Source of the DNA: Ambrosia x helenae
Taxonomy: Eukaryota > Streptophyta > Magnoliopsida > Asterales > Asteraceae
Assembly (NCBI GenBank): GCA_030844895.1
Contig: JAUTDX010002098.1
Span: 1 to 64,000 of the forward strand
Length of the DNA: 64,000 nucleotides
Reading direction: 5' to 3'
This document shows, piece after piece, positions 56,710 through 64,000 of this stretch (within the stretch, counting starts at the first letter, position 1; each line of letters opens with the position of its first letter). Both the position numbers and the translations under genes were made by a program. The notes below the pieces were generated by a model, which was given only the letters and a program-made list of their open reading frames with translations, searched no databases and was not told the DNA's origin.

Positions 56710-57347
56710 ATTCACAAACCTTTGACCATGACTTATCTACTTACTTCTGTTGACTTTTGGTTAACTATGACCAAAAGTCTACTTTTACTTATTTATGTCA
56801 TTATTATTGTTACAAAAACCATCTGTCCCATTTGTTAGCTGCTGACCAAGTCTATATTTGTGGCTAATGTACCATGTGCTCCATAATTTGTGTCCATGTT
56901 TAAAACTTTGACTCCCCGCTAAATCCAAAATGCATTTCTTGTATTTTCTATTATGTGTCCATAACTTTATGATGCCCTTTAATTCTCTTGACCCATCTCA
57001 ATTCTAGGTGATATTCTGACTCATTGATCACCCTTTGACCGTGTTTAATGTTTAACATTGAGTTTTTCCTTAATAGCATATCCAATTATCCATAGCAATC
57101 CTCATTACCTTTCCATAACATCTTTCTAGCGTTTAGTGATTGTTGATGAGTTAATTGACTTACTAAATGATAAAATGACTATTTTACATCTAACAGAATA
57201 AGTATGACACATCTCTATTCTATTCCTAGAATAACTTACATACGGTTCCTCAAACACAGGATGATTGAAGCGCATACCAATATGAAGTTAATGAAACCAA
57301 ATCATCTTGAAATATAAGATCATTTTGCTATAATCAATAACCAAAAA
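56710..57347. other. No gene seen
   Basis: Intergenic sequence with many TTGACC/GACTTT words; nothing else. It forms the 3' flank of the F-box gene. Confidence 0.45.
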
Positions 57348-58505
57348 TCAGTTCCTGAAAACTCTAAGATTTGGCTGATCAAGCATAAGTAATGTTTCCA
57401 TGTAGGGATATACAGAAAATGTAAACTTTCGTCCATCAATCTCAAGTTCATCGACATGTTTTGAGTCAGGCTCATAAACAACAAGTTGTCCATGAAGATT
57501 GTGTTGTATAATTTCAATTATGGGTTCACCTGTCTTCCTAAATCCTCTAAATCGACTTACTTGTGCAGGTGGTGCGTTAACATTTACATTGAATAGCTTT
57601 GTAAATGATTTTGGAACACCATCCTGCATCATCCATACATCCTCTACACCATTTTCAAGCACAACAAGAGACCCACTTACCTTAGACAAGGACAACTTAT
57701 AATGAGGCACATCGGCTAGATAATCTGGGAGGTTTATTTCTTTGAATTCTTCAGTTGTCATGTCAAATGAAATAATCAGATTATAAGTTTTGAATCCACC
57801 ATCCATAGTAATCCTATCAGTAGCAAGCCAATAAAGATACCCATCTACAATCTGGGAATGGAAAAATATAGTTGACTTACGAGGGAGATTTCCATATGGA
57901 CTTCTCCACGACCATGTGCTTAATGTAAAAACCTCAACTATTAATGTAAAAACCTCATCTACAGTTTCCATATCCACTCTCCTCTTACCACATGAAATCT
58001 TGACAATCTTAGGATCAAGAGTCTCACGACAAACCCCGAAACCCATAACAGTTTTGGAATCCACACTACTTGCCACATTAGGCACAAAAACAGCAACAAC
58101 TTTTCGAATAGAAAGATTCCAGAGAACAACCCTGGCTGTTTCAGAGAAGGGACCTTGAGGACAACCCTGTTGATAATCACCATACAAACATAACAAGCCA
58201 TACGAACAGCCAATTATATTACATGTAGTAAGCTGCTTAAGGAACAGGGGAACAGTGAGGGAAACCTTCTGTTGGGGGAAAGTATGATCGTCAACAATTG
58301 AAACATATTTTGGTTCAAAACTCCCTAAATTAACATACCTTATAAGTATATGTTGTGTCTGCTGGTAGCAATAACTCTTGATAAAAGCAGAGCTATCGAT
58401 GAGAGACTTCCATGATTTGGAGACTGATCGAAATTGAATCAAGGATTTGGCAGGAAGCCTTTTCATGATTTCAGCTTGGATTTCGAATGGTATGTTGTCT
58501 GACAT
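57348..58505 (-). CDS. F-box protein with F-box-associated domain, 385 aa
   Basis: Single-exon frame, start MSDNIPFEIQAEIMKRLPAK. The F-box covers about residues 3-45, then an FBA-type region: KPIVRY-like spacer, EPKYVSIVDDHTFPQQK, IGCSYGLLCLYGDYQQG, VVLWNLSIRKVVAVFVPNVA, VEVFTLSTWSWRS, LYWLATDR and FDMTTEEFKEINLPDYL, ending TLLMLDQPNLRVFRN. It is close to the gene at 38895-40070 along its whole length, so they are paralogs. Role by family: substrate receptor in an SCF E3 ubiquitin ligase. A 3-residue repeat (VEVFTL/DEVFTLI) near residue 180 reflects a short internal duplication (AATGTAAAAACCTCA twice near 57920-57950). No stop or frameshift. Confidence 0.92.
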   Translation of the reverse strand: MSDNIPFEIQAEIMKRLPAKSLIQFRSVSKSWKSLIDSSAFIKSYCYQQTQHILIRYVNLGSFEPKYVSIVDDHTFPQQKVSLTVPLFLKQLTTCNIIGCSYGLLCLYGDYQQGCPQGPFSETARVVLWNLSIRKVVAVFVPNVASSVDSKTVMGFGVCRETLDPKIVKISCGKRRVDMETVDEVFTLIVEVFTLSTWSWRSPYGNLPRKSTIFFHSQIVDGYLYWLATDRITMDGGFKTYNLIISFDMTTEEFKEINLPDYLADVPHYKLSLSKVSGSLVVLENGVEDVWMMQDGVPKSFTKLFNVNVNAPPAQVSRFRGFRKTGEPIIEIIQHNLHGQLVVYEPDSKHVDELEIDGRKFTFSVYPYMETLLMLDQPNLRVFRN

Positions 58506-59249
58506 ATTGATTATATTGAACGAATCTTGCTACCCAATTTCTAGGGTTTTTTTGTAAAGGAGGATTTAGGGTAAAATGATAGTGCATTATCTAAGAATTG
58601 TTTTTTACTCTGTTATTTTTTTATTAAAATGTCAAAATCGTCCCTTAGGTTTGAACTTTTTTCTCACATTCATCTAAAAAAAGTTTTTTGTTGCAATTGG
58701 ATCCTTCAAGTTCGCGTTTTGTTGTCAGTTCCATGTGATTTTACCAAAATACCCTTTTGATAAAACAAACAAAAATTTAAACATAAATTAGAATTCAATG
58801 TCTCTCTCTAAAGTAGCTACCACCAATGCACCACGCCACCATCAACCCACCACCACCACCACCACCATATGTTGATTATGAATTTGATGTCGTAAAAGGA
58901 ATGGGTATGGGTGCGATATTGTTCCTTATTGTGAGCCAACTCTTTGTTATTGGTGGTACCTGTTGCATATGTTGTGGGTGAGCCCTGCATCCTAGCCGTT
59001 ATTAAATAAATATGAGTAGTGAAACATATAAAATTAACATAATATCAAGCTTCAATAGGGATATAATTTTGAACAAATTTAACGAATTAAGCAGTTATTA
59101 AATAAATCTGAGTTAAAATCAAACGAAAAGATTAAACTATCAGCCATAATTTCACATTCATAATTCAAAATTGGGAAGGGAAAAACTAAACAGTTCGTTT
59201 CTAACTTTAGCGACAACAAAAGAAGCCCAAATTCGAATGGTAAGCCGAG
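58506..59249. other. F-box 5' flank; small CAC repeat
   Basis: The upstream region of the F-box gene on the minus strand. It includes a (CAC)n run (about 58848-58866). No gene seen. Confidence 0.45.
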
Positions 59250-59367
59250 TCAGACTTCCCGCACCAAACCGCCGATAGAAGAACCGATGGCGCCTTTCAC
59301 CTGTGGCGGCTGAATCGGCTTAAATTCGAATGAGGATTTAGGATCGATCTTGCCGATCATCTCTTTA
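59250..59367 (-). other. Exon-like C-terminus, unrecognised
   Basis: The minus strand reads MIGKIDPKSSFEFKPIQPPQ then VKGAIGSSIGGLVREV and a stop at 59250-59252. Codon use looks genuine. I do not recognise the family. It could be the last exon of a minus-strand gene whose other exons lie in 59.8-61.8 kb. Confidence 0.35.
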
Positions 59368-59974
59368 AAAAAAATTACACGGTGGTGATCAGCACAGATA
59401 TTGTCAAAGCGAAGCAACAATCTTGAAGTATGCCACGTTGGGGTGAAACTACAAAACTAGGAGGTGGCCTAGTTCACATGCTCATATTAGAAGAATGCTA
59501 CTGTTAAAACTCAGTGGAAATAGAGGGTTTCACGGTAATGCGTTGCACGACTTGTGATTTGGAGGCCTCTAAACCGCACACACATTCTTGAGAATCAAAA
59601 TGATAACCGATTTTTCTTAACTCATTATCTCCACCAACTTTACTCGATCAACAATAACCAATTCGTATTTAAACTCCCTACAACAAACCATAAATTTAAA
59701 ACTAATACGAAGAAAGATTAAAAAAAAAGGAAAATCAATCCACTTAGAACCTGAATATCATCATCCCGAAACAAACACTCGTGCCGCGAAGGCTACAACC
59801 GGAGTTGACATGCCACGAAGCGGGCCAACATCATTGTCTGACAAGAAAATGAATTAATAAGTATAATAAGATTAATATATACCTTGATTTGAAGGTGCAA
59901 GAACTTAACATATTAGATAGCTTCTTCAAGCTTGTGCTTATGTTAGCCTTGGTTCCATTTGGTACCAGGTTTGA

Positions 59975-61295
59975 AGGACTTTCAAACTCTCATTTATCTT
60001 GTCACTCCTTTTCTACAAACTAAACAAAACACAAAATTAGGTTCATCATCATTTCATAAGGCGGACACGCAAAACAATGGAATCAAGTGATCCACACTCA
60101 CCATTGCATGAAGGCTTTGAGGATCTATTGCGGCACCTCTACCAGCTCTAGTTTTATAGTTGGGATTTACTATAGCAGCTCACCTCCTTCAAACCATCCT
60201 CAGAACTGCTTGAACTTGAACTCGAGATTGGCGGGCTACCTTCTACTTTTTTTGTTACAACTCTTCGACATAATTTCCTTTGAACTCTACTGTAGTATCC
60301 ATGACCTTATGCTCTTCAATGACTGCACTTCGTTTTTCAGTTTGCTGACCAAAAAGAAAAATATATTGTTAAACTTTTCTCAAATATGTGACTGAAGATA
60401 TTAAAGTAATTCCACAACCTTTCAATAACCATTAGATTTAGTGAATTTTTAAAACTATGAATACCATTAAAATTTAAGTCATCCTTAAATTTTGTTGTTG
60501 TTTAGAACATTAAATGCATTTTGTTCTTGTGAACCAATGCTCCAACAAAATACCATGATTTACACTCAAACGTGTGACACACATAAAAAAGGAGAGCGTG
60601 TATACTGACGGGAAAACACCCTGTGAAGTTCTTCCAGACTCATTTATCCTGTCACTCCTTTTCTATAAACAAAACAAACGTTAGGTTCATCGTCATTTCA
60701 TAAAGCAAACATGCAAAATTAAATGCGAAAATGGAATCTGGTGATCCGCACTCACCCTTGCATGGAGGCTTTGAGGATCTGTTGCGGCACCTCTATAGCT
60801 CTAGTTTTATAGTTGGAATTTATTATAGCACCTTCGTTCAAACCATCCTCGGAGCTGCTTGAACTTGAACTCATGATTGGCGGGCTACCTTCTACTTTGT
60901 TGTTATAACTCTGCGACATCATTTCCTTTGAACCATACTGCAGCATCCATGACCTTCTACTCTTCATTGGATGCACTCCGTTTTTCGATTTTCTGACCAA
61001 AAAAGAAAAATAAATTATTAAACGTTCCTCAAGTATGTGACTGAAGATATTAAAATAATTACTTAACTTTACAATAACCATTAGATTTAGTGTATCTTTC
61101 TGCATATAAACCATGAATACCATTAAAATTTAAGCCATCCATACATTTTGTTGTTGTTTAGAACATTAAATGTGTTTTGTTCTTGTGAACCAACGCCCCC
61201 ACAAAATAACATGATTTACACACAAACGTGTGTATATACATGCACACTCACAAAAAAGAGAGAGTGTACCAATGGGAAAACACCCTGGGAAGTTG
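59975..61295 (-). repeat. ~660-bp tandem duplication with exon-like sequence
   Basis: Copy 1 about 59975-60635 and copy 2 about 60636-61295 share ordered blocks: TCACTCCTTTTCTA, GAGGCTTTGAGGATCTG/ATC, CTTGAACTTGAACTC, GATTGGCGGGCTACCTTCTA, TTGTTGTTTAGAACATTAAA and GGGAAAACACCCTG. Divergence is clear, so it is not recent. Confidence 0.8.
60755..60995 (-). other. Exon-like sequence in duplication copy 2
   Basis: The minus-strand frame reads SKNGVHPMKSRRSWMLQYGS and KEMMSQSYNNKVEGSPPIMS, then a serine run and IEVPQQILKASMQG. The equivalent in copy 1 (about 60100-60350) has several stops. I do not recognise the protein. Confidence 0.35.
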
Positions 61296-62120
61296 AATGG
61301 CAAAACAAACGATTCGAGTGGAAGACGCATCGATCAGCGGTTGTAATTTCCTCTTCAACTATAAGTGAGATTGTCTTTGGTAACAAAAGTGAAAGAATTT
61401 TCACTAATTACATTAAATAACTACCCCCCCCCCTAAAAAAAGAAACAAAATCAGAGATCCCCTTTACCTTGGTCACCGGTAAACTAACTTGTACTCTGAA
61501 GGCGTTGCATTAGATTGTCTTGTTCATCTTCACCGCCACGAAACCACCACGACCAGCACCACCAGAGATTACCTACACATGAAACCAACATGACTTGTCG
61601 GATTAAGATTCATGGATAACCAATTTAACCAAACAGAGAACATGTAATAGAAAAAGGCTTACAAGAAAGATAACTATAATGAACCATAAAAGGCTTCTAA
61701 ACACACCATCTGCAAGATTCTTTAAATTAAGATGAAGAAAAGGGGGATAGTTATAAAGACGATGAAAAAAATATTGTAGAACTAATCTTAGAAGCCATTC
61801 TTTAAAAATGGATATTTAAATTCCCATTAAAAAGCACTAATAGAGCAAACTCACAATTGGTTGTATACTCCCAAAAACCCCAATAATGGAATCTGCTATC
61901 TATACATCGATAACACAATTCAAACAAACAACTTTTCTAATTCCAACTAAACCTTAATCTTTTACCCAAAGATCATAGACCCATTGGAAAACAGATACCT
62001 ATACTATGTCTTTTTAGGTAAATTCACCTCATGTCTCTTTGAGTTTCAATTATATTTCAAGTTACAAACCCTAAACACTCATAGAAAGATAATTGCCACA
62101 AAAGAAAAAAAAGTGAAATA

Positions 62121-62248
62121 TTGCTCCATAATATCTTCCAAGTCCTTTTATTGTTTACATTGTTGTGCATTTTCAACTCTGAAACTTACCATGAACTGTT
62201 ACTTTTCCTTGACATTCTGAAGTTTAGGTCTACATGAGCACGATTCCA
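62121..62248 (+). repeat. Direct repeat, copy 1 (partner 62713-62842)
   Basis: About 128 bp starting TTGCTCCATAATATCTTCCA and ending AGCACGATTCCA recurs at 62713-62842 with only a few differences. Confidence 0.9.
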
Positions 62249-62712
62249 TGTGTGTGTGTGTCTATATATATATATAATTTGCCAATAAAACAAGTCTTAA
62301 AGCTAAATGTAGAACATGTGCTTACGCATCCACTCTCTCAACAGAGGCGTGCCTGCTTAAATTCTTTAAGATGCCATCGTACCAGTATAGATCCAGATCG
62401 ATGATTCCAAGCATTAATAATAGTGTTCTTAATTTCATTCATGGGATTAATTAATCCACACGTTAGAAAACCAACGGCTCTTGGAATACATTTGTATGTT
62501 CCTTTTTCAAATGTTGGCCCCATAAACAAAGCATCCAATCAAACCCTAATATGTTCTATTTAAGTTTGTCCCTCATATTTCATTCTACGATCGTCATATC
62601 ATTGGTGATTGTGGATAACTATTTCTAATTAGATTTTGATTCGTGGGTTTATACAAGAGTGTTTAATTGATGTTGGTTTATCATTGTAGTGTTGTAGTCC
62701 AATTTCATCGAA

Positions 62713-62842
62713 TTGCTCCATAATATCTTCCAAGTCCTTTTTATTGTTTACATTGTTGTGCATTTTCAGCTCTGAAACTTACCATGAACTGTTACTTTTC
62801 CTTGACATTCTGAAGTTTAGGTCTACATGAGCACGATTCCAA
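62713..62842 (+). repeat. Direct repeat, copy 2 (partner 62121-62248)
   Basis: Second copy, 592 bp downstream in the same orientation. Between the two lies unrecognised DNA with a chance minus-strand frame (62338-62538). Confidence 0.9.
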
Positions 62843-63339
62843 GTCATTTTATTTAGGTCAACTGCTAGAGCACAATTAGATGCATATGTATTGGAGTCTA
62901 CCCCTATTCAAGCAATTGACATTTTCGTCTTCTAAATTTGGACTATTATCCCCCTTTGACTTCAGTCAAGTGCTGCTTTCATTAATATGCTTCCAGTTGT
63001 TGACCCTCAAAGATATTTAAAATTTGACTTCGTATATTATGCCTGATTGTTGACTCTCAGTTGAGAGTTGACTTTCACATTTTATTGACTTACCCATCCT
63101 TTGACCTCTGAAATCCTTAGGCTTCACCCATTTGTTGACTATATGTTATAGTTGACTTTTCGCCATCACATTTATAAACTTGGTGTCTGTCATTCTTTTT
63201 ATGTCCACGCCACGGACCGATATCACTTCTTCTGACCCATATCCAAGCTTTCACATTTTGACTGCCAATGACTTCTAATCTCATCTGATCATTGACCTAG
63301 GAGACTTTTGAATGCTTTTGACTATACTATGCAGTTGGG

Positions 63340-63500
63340 GTTTGTTTGGTATGAGTAATGGAATGGATGAGGGAATGGAATGGAGAAGGTAATGGAATGG
63401 ACAAAGGAATGAAATGGATGATTACCATTCCATGGTCTTGTTTGGTTACACGTAAGAATGGAATGAATCATTACTTTGTATTGTTTGGTATAAAGGAAAA
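63340..63500. other. GGAATG-rich stretch, possible small element
   Basis: Repeats of GGAATGGA and two GTTTGTTTGGT/CTTGTTTGGTTAC words. No clear TIR or TSD. Confidence 0.3.
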
Positions 63501-63519
63501 GACAATGGAATAAAATCGT

Positions 63520-64000
63520 CGGTGGTGAGTGGTGGCGATGGCTGTTGGCAGCGGGTGCCGGCGACGGTGGTTGGTGGTGGGGGTGGTGGTGGTGGTCGTG
63601 GTTGGTGGCGACAACGATTGATGGTGGTGGTGGTGTGGGTGGCGACGTCTGGTGGTGATAGTAGCATTGACGGTGGTGGTGGTCAGTGGCGGCGGGTCGC
63701 GACAGGGAGTGACGGCGACAATGAGTGGTGGCGGGCAGCGGGCGGGGTGGCGGTGGCGGGTGGCGGTGGTGGTCGGCGGGTGGCGATAGTCGGTGACGGA
63801 GAGTGTCGGTGGTGGCGGTAGGTGATTGGTAGTAGGTGGTGGTGGTAGTTGGTGGGTGGCGGTAGTCGGTGACGGAGAGTGGAGACAAAGGTTGGTTGGT
63901 GGCGACGGTCGGTGGTGGGTGGCGGTGGTCGGTGGTGGTGGTGATGGTGATGGTCGGTAGTGGTAGAGTGGGTGGTGGTGGTAGTCAGTGGTGATAAAGG
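63520..64000 (+). repeat. GGT/GGC-rich low-complexity sequence
   Basis: Degenerate GGTGGT/GGCGGT/GGTCGGTGG repeats to the window end. Long His/Pro/Thr or Gly/Val/Trp frames on either strand follow from the repeat and are not evidence of a gene. Confidence 0.85.

Noticed and set aside
63322..63888. 188-codon His/Pro/Thr-rich frame and opposing Gly/Val/Trp-rich frames
   Set aside because: All follow from degenerate GGT/GGC repeats on one strand.

Overview
This is plant nuclear DNA, almost certainly from a eudicot. It is AT-rich, has spliceosomal introns, and is dominated by nested transposable elements with only a few host genes. The style of the F-box genes and of the retroelements would fit Asteraceae, but that is an inference and not shown by the sequence. 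I see no rRNA or tRNA gene, no organellar or bacterial gene, and no CRISPR array.

Layout. 1-2.3 kb (minus strand) is a mosaic of exon scraps from unrelated genes: a long-chain acyl-CoA synthetase, a Rav1/DMXL-type protein and a kinase-like C-terminus. 2.4-3.1 kb holds two F-box gene fragments in opposite orientations, one split by a small hAT-like element. 4.7-8.8 kb is a Ty1/copia gag remnant (minus strand) interrupted by a decayed non-LTR retrotransposon. The latter has an RT with a YLDD box and a C-terminal zinc-finger/restriction-like endonuclease region. 9.7-14.1 kb is a Helitron nested in a Helitron; the inner one carries a 1.7 kb TIR element inserted at a TA tract.

14.15-35.75 kb is an L1-type LINE whose reverse transcriptase is cut at 14607 by a 19.8 kb composite insertion and resumes in frame at 34432. 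The insertion is flanked by a perfect 5-bp target-site duplication (TCTGC). It consists of a Cassandra TRIM with a 5S-like LTR, fused to a gag-only Ty3/gypsy-like element with ~3.2 kb LTRs. Each LTR copy has a different TIR element in the same TA microsatellite. In the 5' LTR this is a complete-looking 10.08 kb Mutator-like element (23759-33835). It encodes an open, five-exon FAR1/MULE transposase (763 aa) and, convergently, an open 15-exon protein (1075 aa) that joins a plant-mobile-domain-like region to a Ulp1/C48 cysteine protease. This two-gene element is the most interesting system in the window.

35.76-44 kb has an alcohol-dehydrogenase fragment, an intact F-box gene (38895-40070, plus) and three more hAT-like miniature elements. 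44.06-48.24 kb is a decayed Ty1/copia element (minus strand) carrying a 690-bp hAT-like insertion. 50.70-54.48 kb is a candidate Helitron with a captured beta-galactosidase exon. 55.94-56.70 kb is a 5'-truncated LINE with a 10-bp target-site duplication. 57348-58505 (minus) is a second intact F-box gene, paralogous to the first. 59-64 kb has unrecognised exon-like pieces, a ~660-bp tandem duplication and GGT-rich low-complexity DNA.

How it fits together: the only intact host-type genes are the two F-box genes, which would act as substrate receptors of SCF ubiquitin ligases. The only other complete reading frames belong to the Mutator-like element. Splice sites and frames were worked out by eye; no alignment or database search was run.
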